The notes under the pieces: generated by a model
Seen by the model: the letters and a program-made list of their open reading frames with translations, nothing else
Told to the model about the DNA's origin: nothing
Database searches by the model: none
Shown here: positions 21,450-34,800 of the stretch, piece by piece
Numbering within the stretch: the stretch's first letter is position 1
How the letters are laid out: each line of letters opens with the position of its first letter
Assembly (NCBI GenBank): GCA_000469685.2
Contig: LS997565.1
Span: 41,069,166-41,133,165, forward strand
Origin: Haemonchus contortus
Taxonomy: Eukaryota; Nematoda; Chromadorea; Rhabditida; Trichostrongylidae
Length of the DNA: 64,000 bases
Direction: 5' to 3'
Program-made: the position numbers and the translations under genes

Positions 21450-24400
21450 ACTGATGTATGGGATCGTGCTCCAATGCGGAACTCGATCCCACAACCTCCG
21501 ATGGAGTCAGTAGTAACCCAACACCTAAGTCATCGCAATGTAAGATTTAACAGCAGGAAAGAGCTCGTGGATCAAATAGATGTGAGGCCCGGCTCTTGAC
21601 ACTTTCGAGATCCCAACGGTAGCAAACTATGATGCTTTCTTTTTCAGTTTTACGGAAAATTGTTAGGCAGGCCTAGAAAACCCTTTTGGATATATAAAGA
21701 AGAGGAGATAAACTTAAAAAGTCACGTTGTGACTGACTAACCTTTTTCGCATTCCGAATAAGCCAAAGCTGTTAAATTAATGAAGAGTAGTAGACAAAGC
21801 GTTAAGCTTTGGTAGGCTAACCGTGGACGGTCGCCGTCGACCATTTGTGTGTGGGGCACGTGCGGGTGAAAGAGCGACGAGACGATGGAAGGCGACGTTC
21901 TAACGGCCACACCTCTTCCACATGCGGCGATGGACCGGTCAGTCGCACAAGGGAACCCTGAATAACCAGGAAGTAACAAAATTTAGCTCTACAGATGACC
22001 TTATCGTGCCATGAATGTCTCAACAGGAACGTCAACATCAGTGAGACCGAAAAAACAATCTGTATCCAGTTTTTCAAGCAAGCACAGTTCAGAAGAATAT
22101 ACGGAATTGGTGGGGAGCGTCCACTGAGGGATACTTTTTCTCAGACCACAACTTCTCACGTGGTTGGGAAGGTTCGGGAGGGTTTTCATCTTCACGATCG
22201 GGTGACTTGACCATGAGGCCTGGGCTAGTGTAAGCATAACCTAGGCGAAATAAACGATAGTAATGAGTGCTGCCATACTTGATAGTAAATATCTCCAAAA
22301 GGTAGCTCATTATCAACCTTTCATGGGCCATCGTCGATCAAATCGCATAGTTTTCTCTCAGCTCTCGGCGAATAGCGATACCCGTAGAGTGAGTGATATA
22401 CGGAGATGACAAGTGCTAAAGACGCTTTCAGCAAACGATCGGCTTTCAGAATCTCTTTGAAAAACATGGCTCTCTTGAACTCAGCATTTTCTGGAACAAA
22501 ATAGGTTTCTGAAATTGACTACTGATTTACGAATGTGCCATATGGATGGGATCACGCCCGATATACGAATGTCCCATTTGTTCTTTCGGAGTCAGTCTAG
22601 CTAGTAGCAGTTCACCATCTCAAATGCTCGAATAAAATCAAACCTCCCATATATAGGATATGAACCCTAACGCATGGCGCAACCCAGCGGACATGGTATG
22701 GTGGTCAAAGGGAAAGAAAAAAAGGTGTGTCGAAAAGTAATTTATCGTTCGATGCCGCAGGAAGACCTGTTGTTCAATAGGGCATAACATAACGAAAACA
22801 GATCAGTTTGATCGAAAATCCCATTCATCACTTCAACGGCCGCTCTTCAGCATTCAACGAAATTAAGCGAAAGCCGGTTGCCAAGCTATTCATCTCGTAA
22901 TGTTCACTGCCTAGGCACTATTCCTTCGCAAGATCTCAGTGTTTCGTGGCCAGTTTAGCCGTGTAGAAGTGTCTTTCTTGCACTTATGACAATGGACGCT
23001 CTCAAAGAATAGGATATAATTGCGAACGAAAATCAAGTAGGTGCAAAGTGGCGAATGTTCAAAAAGAATCGAGCGAACAACTACTGACCAGGCAGCATCG
23101 AATGTTGGATTAAGCTGACAGTGGACTTTGAGAATTATTCAAAGTTCTCATATAATAAGCGCGTTGTGACTAAGTGCTCCCTCTGGAAGTTCATAATGAA
23201 CTCACAAGGTTGGCGATTTATGGACAAAATTTCAGTCTCGGACGGGACTAACACCCGTACTTGTTTTCAAGAACTGTTCTTTCCCTGGACTGTCAGTTGC
23301 TTTTTAAAGTTTCAATCCAGGTCTTTCTGTAGAATACACCCAGTCAAGTTAGAATAAGAATAGTAGTTCCAATGTTCGAATCGTTCTAATATGTAGGTGG
23401 TCTTTCCCATAATTCACGAGGGCTAGTCGATGCACAGGTTAACGTTTTTATCCTCCCATATGGTACATAGAGTGCCTCAAGAGACTCAGTCGAAACGATT
23501 GGACTGGAGCCTAGCTTGGACTCTAGCACCTTCTTAAACATGATCACAGCGGCAATCAACGTCAATCTAGCTCAATCCTTTGAGGTCTCTATGACTCCAT
23601 CAATGCTACAGTACTCTCTTAGCTACTGTACTATGTCCTTGCCATTTGTAGGCTTCCTATGGCAGTTGTTCCCTGAAAGAATCAAAAGGTCATCTTAAGT
23701 GGAGATGTCAATAAGGATTTCAATGTCTACGAGAGCCTTGAAATCAAATATACTCCACACTCCCTGAGGAAGCCCATACAAAAAAAAGAAGTGAACGGAG
23801 AGAAACTAAACTTTGAGCACTGACAGCCAGCGTTCTTGGGAACGAACTTGGTGAAGTGGGAAACAGATGAGGGTAAGGTATATATAGATATGTAGACTAG
23901 TATGAGCTAGATTAGCCTGCTTGGAGACTTGAGTAATTAATCAAAAACACATCAGACGAATAGTGCTTTTATTGAGGCTTTCATCATTGCATCAGAGATT
24001 GCAGAAACCTGTCTTGAGTGACCAGTGGTACAGGAAATACAAATAGGTTGGATAGTAGGACTGATTCGGAGTTTTGCGATCCCCTTAATATGGCAGTTTC
24101 AGAGAGCTCTCCTATTGGATTTGATAGGATTATCCAGTTCTTCCAGCAAAAATCAAGTAGATAGTAGTAGGGAAGTGAAAGTGAAAGTTAGAAAAAACAA
24201 ATATAAATTTGTTGGATGCAATCTGCCGATCTACGTCGGAGCTGAGAAATTGCCACAAGAGGCAGTAGCCCTGCTGAATCGAAAATTTTGACAATGAGGC
24301 GGTGGAGTAATAAAGTTTTCTCCAAGGGTGCATTTGCAACAGCTAGATCACTAATCGTCTTGAAAAAGAATCTCAGTAGTCGGCACTGCTAGTGTTGATT

Positions 24401-27400
24401 GAGGTTGAACCCATGGCTTTCGACCTCGGCTTAAGACAGTGGGACCGTTTGAAGGAATTGGGGCCCTTGAGCCTGCTATCTACGGTTCCACATCGTTAGA
24501 CCTCAGAGTTAGTACCCATTTCGATACGCATCCTTAGTTATGGGCTTACGAAAGCCATGAGATCAGTGTTCAAACTAGTCTGGCATCAGGTAACTAACCA
24601 TAAACGGTGGATGGCTTTAGTTAGTATGAACGAGTTTTGATCCTAAAGCCAGTAGGCAAGTAAGGGTTTTGGTAGCTCTGTCTGATGGCATTGCTCATTA
24701 GAGAACTTGTACATCGTATTCTATCGTCGCGGAATTCGAGGTAGGACCACCCAATAAGAGATTTTTCAAACTTACTTTTAAACTTTTAAGCTTTTTCCTA
24801 GAAAGAGAATTTTAGGATGTACAGATCTATGAGGGAGCGAAGAAGATGAACGGATGATCCAGCAGCTCTACGATTTCGTCGAATGACCGACCAGTTGCCG
24901 ATCAAATGGTACACAGAACTAGCCATTTCATGACAAAATGAGGCTAAATAAGCAAAGTGCGAAAGTTCAGCTTGAAAGATGTCAACGAGCTCTAAATGTA
25001 ATATTTATAGTACGTTTCAGATGAATCGTACAACGATCACAAAAAAAAACCGTCGTGTAGATTGAGCAAAGTTTGTTGTACCCAAATTGGCAGGTGGATT
25101 TTATGATGTCACATACAAGTGTAAAGCCGGATCAAATCAATCATTAGGATTTAAAGAAGTTCAGTCGTCATTGATAAATGTGCTTAATTGAACCGGTTGA
25201 TAAAACCTGAACGAATCGTCGGATAAGGCATGCTTGACTTTTTCAGCTGAGAAAATGGTTTGTAACGGAGTGTGACAAATTGGGCAAAGCAAAAACAGCC
25301 AAGGTCGTGGGAAATGAACATTGAGATATCAAAACGATCATGAGGGTTTTCAATGAATTCAACATGGCAGTACATCTCAAAGCCTTGGAGTTTAATTCAT
25401 TCTAGCACATCAGTCAAAAAAGCTCTTTTACACAGTACTATGTAACCAATAGACCGGAAATAGGAATTTGAGGTTCTCGACGATAAAGCTGATGAAAAAC
25501 TAGTTTGAAGTTTTCACGAAAGTGAAGCTGGCACGGTTGTGAAGAACGCCGTCTTCTCCTGCAGGTTCATGTATCGAACATCGTTTGGATCTGCCCGATC
25601 CGGGACTCATTAGATGAGGTTGATTGGAATTGTTGCTTAAATCCAATGAGAGCTAGAACAGCCGACAGGATGGCGTCGTTCCTGAGTAGATTGCTATCTT
25701 GGTAAACACTAGAAAATGTTGTAAACAAAGTTCTAAGGCGAACCGAGAAGCGTGGCCCATACCGATACGGTCCTGAATGAACAATTTCCGAGGTCATCTG
25801 CTCTGAGAAAAATCTTTTACTTCATGCTAGTAATCTGTTGCTCATGCGTAGACTTCAGCTTAAAACTCATGGGGATATTGATGCCATGAAATAGGTAGAG
25901 GGGCTTTTCACTACTGCAGTTGTTTCCAAGGCGATTCTTAGAGTTCATCCAATCGAATGGGCATGCATCCAAGTCCTGATCAAATAGTTTCCCATTGGAA
26001 ATGCAGCATCAGCCCTGGATGTGCTCACCACTGAGCAACAGCTCATTTACTATCCAAGCCAAAGAGTTCCCTGAAGTTAGTGCAACTACGAGCAAATAGA
26101 CATTTCTGGCGTTTCGTGGAATGACCTCGGGTGAGAAACCCCCTGCAAGGTTTCCACTTCAGCTGATTTTTAGTTCTCACAACCATTGAACAATCTTCAC
26201 TTTAGATCCCGGTAAGATCACTTTGGACGAGCCATTCAGCCATGATGAGATATTAAAACAACCGAGATTAAGTTTTAAAAGCCGAACAACGATTCAGCTT
26301 TTCTGGTTTCTAATGATAAGCACTAACCAATTATCGGCAACTGCCAGAACTGGGTTTTGAGTGGGAGGCAATTGAATGATATAGTTCCTTGAGGTTTTAA
26401 CGTTTGCCTGGGTTGAAAAACTGTATATGGGAGAGATAGGAGCAAACAGGAATCAAAGGCGTTGTTCCATTTTCTCAAGAAGGGGGACGGTAATCAAAAT
26501 GTGTCTATCGGATTCAAATAGATATCATGTACAGAGAAGTAGAAAGTAGTACCGGTACTTCAAGTACTGTCCGCGGAATTACTCCCAAATCGAACCCTTC
26601 CCCTCCAAGACGGACACTTGGTTGGGCCCCTATTGATATAAGCTAGTGTTTGTATGGGTAAAGCACTCGTTCAGAAGCTTGGGACAGGATTCTGCATGGG
26701 AACGAGTTCAACGCTTTCCAAAATATATGAATTGCCAGAGTTTTCCCAGCTCCTCTAATAAGCATGAGCACAGTAACATTCTCTTCACTACTACTATTAC
26801 TACATTATTATAGAACCTGAATGCGTCAGTAATCGTTTCCGTCGCATTATCGCCTCGGAAGATGTCCGGACATTATTAGGTCCTTCCGCCGATTGCGGTT
26901 GGCTGCAAGAAACTGGATCATTAGCCTGCGGATCTCGACTCTCAACAATGAGGTAAACTGGCAGGAACGTTCGGATCCGATTAGTGTTGTGCAACGAGCG
27001 GATATGATCAAGTTTTGGCTAATATCTATAAGATATAGGCTGCTACTAGAAGGGACAATCACAATAACAAAATTATTCGTGGAACAGGGAGTGATTTTGG
27101 GGAACAGAAAGATTCGAAGCATGATGGGAAGGAACCCTCCATTTTAATAGTGTTTTCTGAAATGCGAGGGAAGTAGAGGATCCGTAGATAGTATTCTGAT
27201 TAGTGACGCTGTGATATTTCCTAATTCTCCTAAATCTAGTAAGCGCTGGCCAATTTCAACTGCATACCATAATTGTACATATTGATCTTGGGCTTATTTT
27301 CAGGATTTATGTCCCAATAGCGAGGGTTATCGTAGCCGACTATAAACTGATTTGGATGGGAGAACTCAATAGATTAGGAAAAGTGAGGTCAAGTTTCATA

Positions 27401-29647
27401 CCTTGCTTCTGAGAATTTTTTTCATTTTTTCTTACACTTTTACGTAGACTTTGAGCCTTCCCTGTAGGTTTGCACCTTGAGGAGTTTGATAGATTCTTAT
27501 CAATTCATTTGCTGATCGCTACCATTCCCACCCTCAATCCCTTTCTTACTAAATTATGGCATGATGGTTAATGACCAGACATGGGCCGATCTGCTCGCAG
27601 GGTTGGACCGGGACAGTGGGGACAGGGCCTTCCCTTCCGCTCTGCCGAGACTGCTCACTGCGCAGGCAAACTACGGTGTAAGCCATCAGATTAACATTGA
27701 TAATGCTATAAACACACAGTAGCGAATATCGGGTAAACGTTTTCGTTGTCGATTGATTTTTATGGTCCAGCAAATCATTGAAGTTGCTTCTGTGTACTGC
27801 CGAGCCCTTCATAACAGTTTCCCCGTAGGTCAGTTCACATTTCTACCGAGCCTTGTGCATTGGCGACCCAGTGCGAGCTCGTCTTACGCCGTTTGCTCAA
27901 TGCTATGACGATTGTTAAGCGAGAAGAAGAGAGTGGTTGAACACACACTGAGAACACAGTGCGCTCAAGTCACTCCTCATCAGCAGCACCCACTTGTTAC
28001 AAGAGTGCTCCGCACTTTTCGCCAAAAACTCGTAACATCTCTTGAAAATAATTATTTTGTCCTAACTGTGAAGCTATTGATCAGATAAATGACTGACGAG
28101 TTTCAAAACATCTGTGGACTTTTTTGGAGCACCCAAAACCATGCCCTAGCGCATTTCTTGTGAGGATTGCTCTGGAATTGTTATTCACTCACAAGTTTGT
28201 ATTCGATGGGCTATGTGACCTACTAATGGGCTGCTCTTACAACTTTCGTCAGGTTGTTCAAGCAGATTTTTCTGGTTGATTAGGAAGAACCGCCGCTGTC
28301 ACTTCATGAGTGGCAGCACCCTCATTCCACCTCCAATTCTGTGCCATTCTCTTCGCGGTTGATCATTTGAACACCTTTTTAGACCTATTTCATCTGCAGC
28401 TTTACTCTGACCTTTTTCATGTATTTCTCAGCCTTCTCACTTCAATTTCTATTGGTTTTCGAAGATTCTCAAGATTTTCTGTTGATTTTTGTCTTTTCAT
28501 CGAAAAATAAAGAGAAACTAGAAGCTCCAATCAAGCCATATTGGCAAGCATCATGATTACTATTAGGAGCTGTATTTTCATAAAAATCGGCACATGGAAT
28601 CGAAGTAAACTGTTAGCATACGGAAAAGAGCGTTTTCAAATGTGCACTGTATGGTAGCACCAAAAAAAAGGTGTACGGTGGGATCAGGAAAAGAGTACCC
28701 CTTAAGGTATGACACTAATGTTTGCTGGATGAACATGGGCATCATGTCAGACTTATTGACGAAGTCTTAACATAATCAGGCCAAAAGCGACCTAAGAAAA
28801 GTGTCTAGAACTGGAATTGATCGGACCTATAAAGTTGAAATACTTCAACAATAGCTCAATCCGTTCTGGAGCCGGATAGGATAAGACCCAAGAATTTTCA
28901 AATGTTTTCATTTTTTCCTGAACAGCCCTTCTTGATCGATCCTAAAGTTTCTGCAGCCGAATATGTTTCTCGTTTCCGTCCAGCAGCGGCAACATCTGTC
29001 TACTTGGCCCCCCCAGGCTAATAGCTGTCATAATTCATTATAATAGAATCCATGTCAAACTTAACAACCTCGAATGACTTCGCGTAGGCGCCTTCTTTAA
29101 GTCTACACGCCTATGCCCCAGCCATTTGGGGCAGCTTCTCGTGGCTTGAAATATTTACTTGTCATTATGTGAGTTTACTTTAATAATTCATCTAAGACTA
29201 CAAGGTTAAAAATGCTCCAGGAAGCTCAAAAATAGAGCTCAATTTCTAGCCTGGTCTGGGTGAAAAGTATCATCGACTCTTCAAGACAGCTAAGGGTGCG
29301 AATGAACGAATTTCGGTGATGACCCGGTTTTATTTTTCACAGCCTCAAGCTTTCGAAACCTTTGTCTTTGTCTATTAAGCTTTTAGCTCGAAAACGCCAG
29401 TCTGCAACCTCTTCAGAACCGATTTCTAGGAAACTTTGCGTGTGCTCAGTTGATCTCTGCGATTTTTTTGAAAGAGTTCATCTATTGTATAGGAATGGTG
29501 AGGACCCAATTATCTCTTTGAGATTCCGGAAAGGATAGGTTGAGCAAATGAGAATTCTCAGCGAATGATAGACGTCCAAACACTGCATCAGCAGTTTCAC
29601 ATAGCAGATTTCAGCCCGGTTTTTTGTTGAAATGCCCTTCCACTTAA

Positions 29648-30258
29648 CACGTTGACGACGAGAGCGTTTTTCGTTTGCGCGCCCACGGGACGAGACCGTT
29701 TGGAGGCGCTGACTAATCGTCGGTTACCATTGGCGGACCTCGTCCCACGGGACAGACACCTATTGAATTTACCATATTCATGAGTAATAAGATTCTATTT
29801 ATGTAAAACATGTAAAAACTCCTGGAAACGAAAGAAAAACTTGTATTCTGTCCAGATTTGGGTGAATTTTCCAAAATCATGGGCTTTGTAGCCCATCTCG
29901 GTGTATGAGGCTTTGAATCATGTACATTCATACAAAGCACTATTTAAAAGTTTGGCGGGAACAAGACTAGAGGTAAGGCGCCAATTGTTGGAAGGAGTTC
30001 AAATTGTAATTGTTATCTGATGTGATGTATGACTCCTGACTCGATACTTAATATCTCGATAAAAACCTGAGATTTAGATGGATCATGGGTTGACGCTAAA
30101 GATAGTGAGTAAATAAGTAAATGTAAAATATGCAACAAAAAAACCTGAGAATTTCTTCATTTGACTGGCTTACAGGACTGTCGGTCACCATTGACCGACA
30201 TCGTCCCACGAGACAGACCGACTGTCGGTCAACATTGACCGACATTGTCGTCAACGTG
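29648..30258. mobile_element. TTAA-flanked (piggyBac-like) non-autonomous element
   Basis: The ends CACGTTGACGAC and GTCGTCAACGTG are exact inverted repeats, and both are bordered by TTAA (29644-29647 and 30259-30262), the piggyBac target. Subterminal blocks at both ends repeat tcgtcccacgggacaga and its variant tcgtcccacgagacaga, as well as ggtcaccattgaccgacatc and similar units. The 611-bp interior has no transposase frame. Assignment to piggyBac rests only on TTAA and the terminal repeats. Confidence 0.75.
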
Positions 30259-30262
30259 TTAA

Positions 30263-31869
30263 GAAACCATCGTGAAGACCAAAATCTCTTCAGAAGAAAC
30301 CGTTGTAATCAGTACTCACACTTAAGAACGTATAATAATTTTTCTTAAAACGTGAACAACTTACCGAAATTTTGTGTCGGAAAAGGACTGAACCAGAAAC
30401 TGATCAGCTCCCGGTCCGTTCCACCTCTCACCAATGTCCTAGTCCATCAGGGAATTGCACTCATGTTTATTGTACTTCTCACAGGGACTCGTGACTACCG
30501 TGACTATTAATTACAGTCGCACTTTGAGAGGCGAGACACTGAGCGGGTTACGGTAGCCGTGGCGATCCAGGTACTGGGTAAATTATCGATTTCTAGCTTC
30601 CTGTTGGTTTCGACTTAACTATTTCTTGAGTAAAGTGAAGAACATTTCGGTGAGTGCTCATACAGGAGTAATTCAACCTCTTGGTTATTTGTTTTTCCGT
30701 TTCCTTGAGTTGGGTAGAGAAACAGCCGCGAAATTGCTCCTCAATTTCCGTTTATTCCTAAGCATCGCCATATCTTGAAGTAGCGATGGATTCGGAAGGA
30801 ATTGTCGCGGTTGTGGGTAGGTCTTGATTCAGTTTAGTTCATTATTAGAGGAATATGTGTAGAAGAACGTGGGTGGTGGCTTCGGAGACTGGTTAACCGT
30901 ATGATTATAGAGCGTGGGAGTTAAGCAGAGACCATAGTCACACGGACCGGCATTACCTAGCATGTCAATACGAATAGGTAGAAATTGCTTCCACCTAGAT
31001 TGTAGACAGATTTTTTCGAAACCATGGAGGGTTTCCTCTTCGAGAAGGCATATGAGCAGCTCAGAGTTGCATCGACATGACCGATCCATCCACCAACCTG
31101 CGTTAGCTATTGATTGGTACATGTTGTCAGAGTACCTTACCTCAAGATGATGGCAATCGATTCAAGAACCAGCTTTTCCAAAGTCTTGCTTTAACAAAGA
31201 GTCAGCGATTACTCAGTCGAAGAAACACCATTTCTTATCCCCTCTATGTACATTTGTCATCTTGGAAACTAGTCTGCATACTTATTCACATGTTCGAACA
31301 GCTCCCACTGGAGCGTCTAGCTCCCACTCGGCACATTAGAAAGATGGGGAGTAAAACTTAGTCAGCTAGTTACCTTCGAGTGCATTTCTTCAGCGCCTTC
31401 GAAGTTCCCAGTAAGAGGTGCTACGGATAGAATGAGTCCGTAAAGAAATGAAGACATTGTCGTTACTCACGAGCTCCAGAGGCTATGGATGCTCAAGAAA
31501 AACTACGGAACTTTGGTATTAGTTGCAATCCAGTAGGTTAGCTTTCGGGCTGTTCGAAAGGAATGCTATAAACCGTGCAGCACAAGATGTTAGGGACAAG
31601 TAAACCCTTAGAGTAAAGGGTATAGGTCAGCTGTTTGTAAACTGCTCTACAGTAAATTTCCATCTCGGCACTTCGGCCACTGCTCCTCCTTGATACTTGT
31701 TTTTTGCTCACCCCCACAATTGAAGGCTTTGTTTATTTTTTCTGTGTTGACCATTGAGCTACCACTTAATCCACGTAGCCCGAAGGCCGTCAAGTCCAAC
31801 ACTAACTATTCATGGCGCTTTTTTGGATTCTTTTAAAAGTAATGATGACCAGCTCTTAGATTATCAAAG
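30263..31869. other. upstream flank of the innexin gene
   Basis: No coding exon could be supported. An ATG at 30786 opens a 13-codon frame followed by a possible donor, but innexin homology supports the start at 31881 instead. The promoter of the innexin gene is expected here. No clear TATA-type or other regulatory motif was recognised. Confidence 0.35.
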
Positions 31870-31879
31870 CTCCTTTCAG
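31870..31879 (+). promoter_or_regulatory. likely spliced-leader (trans-splice) acceptor of the innexin gene
   Basis: The sequence ctcctttcag ends one base before the ATG at 31881. A strong TTTCAG acceptor this close to a start codon, with no supported upstream coding exon, is the usual arrangement for SL trans-splicing in nematodes. An upstream non-coding exon is the alternative. Confidence 0.6.
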
Positions 31880-31880
31880 G

Positions 31881-34800
31881 ATGAGTTCCCAAGTGGGCGC
31901 AATTGCGTCCGTGAACAATCTCATCTCAAAGGTCTTCAAGCAACCAAAAGGAGATTTTGTGAGTTGCCTCACACGTTTCATATTCGTGTATAATCATGCT
32001 GGTGCACTCCCTGGTAACCAAACAACTGTATCCAACATCAAGTCTGAGGAGAGCATCATTTGTGGGGACGTCGATTGCTGACAGAGGCATTATCGAGCGA
32101 TGTCGGCTCCAACGATATCGACAAAAGGAGGAAGTAAGCGGAAGGAAAAACTCGGCTGCTCTTGCTGTGCTTTGTAGAGCACCGTGTCGGTAAACAATCC
32201 ACTGTACACCCGGAATCAACTATGCGCACACCCGTACACAATGAGACTTTGTTCCCTAAGTTGCCGTCTTCCACCTTGGCATTATTCGTGTGAAACAAAC
32301 TCTGGGTCTAGTCAAAACCAAATTACCAAAGGCTCAATCCAATAAGATGATATCGATTTGAAAATTTGGAGGTGTAGGCGAAGGGAATAAAGGACCTTCT
32401 CGTGATCACTACAGGCCTGAGCTGATTTCTGGTGCGCGAAAGTGAAAAGCGTGGCTTCTACAGTTTTTTTCACGAAAAGATCCAACTCCGGAGAGCAACT
32501 CACGAATTGAACCCTTCTTTCTCTGAATCCATTTATCGACGTTCAGGCGAAATTAGGCAAATTTGTACTATTGAGATTCAAGGATGTCCATGCAAAGGTT
32601 CGGATGGCCCTTGCCAGAACATGCTCTGATCGTGCATTCGGTGGATTACTTGAAACTTCCTGGTCGCCATCTCTAACTGTTAGCTGGAATGGAACTAAGA
32701 ATAAGAATTATGGAAAGTAAGAATTAAAAAGAGCCCACAACTTGTAGAGGTATGACTATTTGACGAAAAAGGATTTGATCGAGGAATCGATTCACATGTG
32801 ACCATTTCAGCGACACCACTGCTACTTACCCTTTTCATAACTTCGTCTTACTTTTAGTTTTAGGTTAATCTGGTTCCAATTTAGGTGAAAATGTAGTTGG
32901 GGGGGGCACCCATCCGAAGGTCAGTATATCAAGAATTGAACTCAGTCTGACGTGTTAGTTGTTATATCAGCACTGTATCGGATGCGTAAAGTATGATGGG
33001 AACCATCCACCTTAGCTCTTTTACGCAGTTTCAGCTAAGGAAATTTAGTTTCCCAAATAAGCCTAGGTAGGTAGGAGCACCTGGGTGACTGGGATGATTA
33101 CCTCATGCAAAAAAAAAAGAAAAAAAGAAAGAAAACTCGCTCACCGAGGTGATCCTTCCCTACGAGAGCCCTTATTTAAAAAGTGGCATGTTCGTGATAT
33201 AACACGACATAACGCGTTTCATTGACGTCATTTCTTGATATAACGACATTGTGATAGGTGCCCCCCCAACTACATTTTCACCCCAATTTATGCCATTCAC
33301 CACTATTTCAGGCTGATCGACTCAATTCGCGAATTACAGTATGCTTACTGGCATTGTCATCGGTACTACTGATGTCATCACATTTCATGGGCGATCCAAT
33401 AACATGCTGGACGCCAGCTCAATTCACAAAACAATGGTGAGCTCTCAGCTCTGGGATTTTTACCTTTTTATTTGTATATCCCTTTGTAAAAAAGGCGCAA
33501 AAGTTTATTTCGTAAACTCGTGTCCCATAGAGCTTATTTGGCGTTCTGAAAATTGAACAAGCGCTGCTATATGGCACTGTTCGTAGAGGGAGCATACGTA
33601 AAATGAGAAAATCGTTCTAGAGAATAAGATAGGTATCGATTGAAAACACCGTTGGGTCCTGGATTTGAATGTAGTCAGAAAGCATGGAGATACATATCAG
33701 TTGAAACGTCGCATCGCGACCTATTTCAGGTTATTTACCCCTATCGTTCTATTGGTACCATAATTTATCGGGTCCTAAATCATCTACAAATGTAGATCTA
33801 ATAGTCTATTGACTAGATTGTCGTCGATCCTTCATCTTACTGTGACGAGTGCTCGTTAATGACAAGTTTTTGTTCGTTGACATATAGTAAATATATAATT
33901 AATAATTACCCTTGTCGCATCGCGACCGCACGCTTCCACTAATGGTTGCTTAATGCTTTCCACTCAGAGGTTCTTTTTTGCACTGCTCGAAAGAATGTAC
34001 TTCTTTGATTTTGCTCCATTCGAAATGAACTAGTTCGAGTTCTATTTGCTGAGCCAAACTATCAACTTTCAGGGCAGATTTTGTAAATCAATATTGCTAT
34101 GTGCATGGGACATATTTCGTTTCCCTAAACGAATCGCTCCCGTTCAACGAGTCAGAACGACGGAAAATCCCTATCAACTATTATCAGTGGGTAGGTTCCA
34201 GGTTATGCAGCTTCTATTAGGGATATTCTTCATTTTCGATATGACGTCACACATGTTGCGGATTTGTCCACATATTTCGTGAGCCATTGATCGATACCCA
34301 TATAAACCATTAGCTGCCTGATCATTGAAATGTTCCTCAGTCAAGAGAATCCAATGAGAAATATGGAGCAATAAGCCACCTTCGTTGCATCGGAACTACT
34401 GGGTTGCTTCTATAATTTGATTTCTGTGCCTTCTAAAGCATTACGACAAGGTCAAGTAGCTTACTTTCAAAAGCGCAGCGACTGTGACGCGACGGCACGC
34501 ATACTTTGCATGTCTTACGGTCGCGACCTATCAGGGTAAACAATGAGTTGCTTTTAGCCTACTTGCTCTACTAATGGCAATGACTTGGTCTTGAGCTTGA
34601 TTTCTCAGCGATTATTTATGAGGCTTCAATAGAATTGCTCAGAAAGTTGCTTGCTGATCCTCCTTAGGCCTGTAGGATGCTTCACTGTCCTCATTACCAA
34701 CTCAGTGAAGGGTATTAAGGCAGTCCCTGTTATAAGTACACTTTACTAATAGTAGTCCTGGATTTGAGATTCCAGTTTGGTCATGCAAATGTTTTTAGGT

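Larger units (their letters stand above)
16986..29643. other. gene-poor stretch without recognisable genes
   Basis: The upstream exon or exons of the minus-strand MAM gene must lie here or beyond, but none could be assigned with confidence. Reading both strands gave only short frames lacking family motifs or paired splice sites. Apart from the AAT microsatellite (19429-19517) and the repeat at 21376-21449, I recognise nothing. The sequence looks like old, decayed repeat and intergenic DNA. Confidence 0.4.

Noticed and set aside
22720..23110. Possible mariner remnant starting gtgtcgaaaagtaattta
   Set aside because: No matching inverted end and no transposase blocks were found on either strand.
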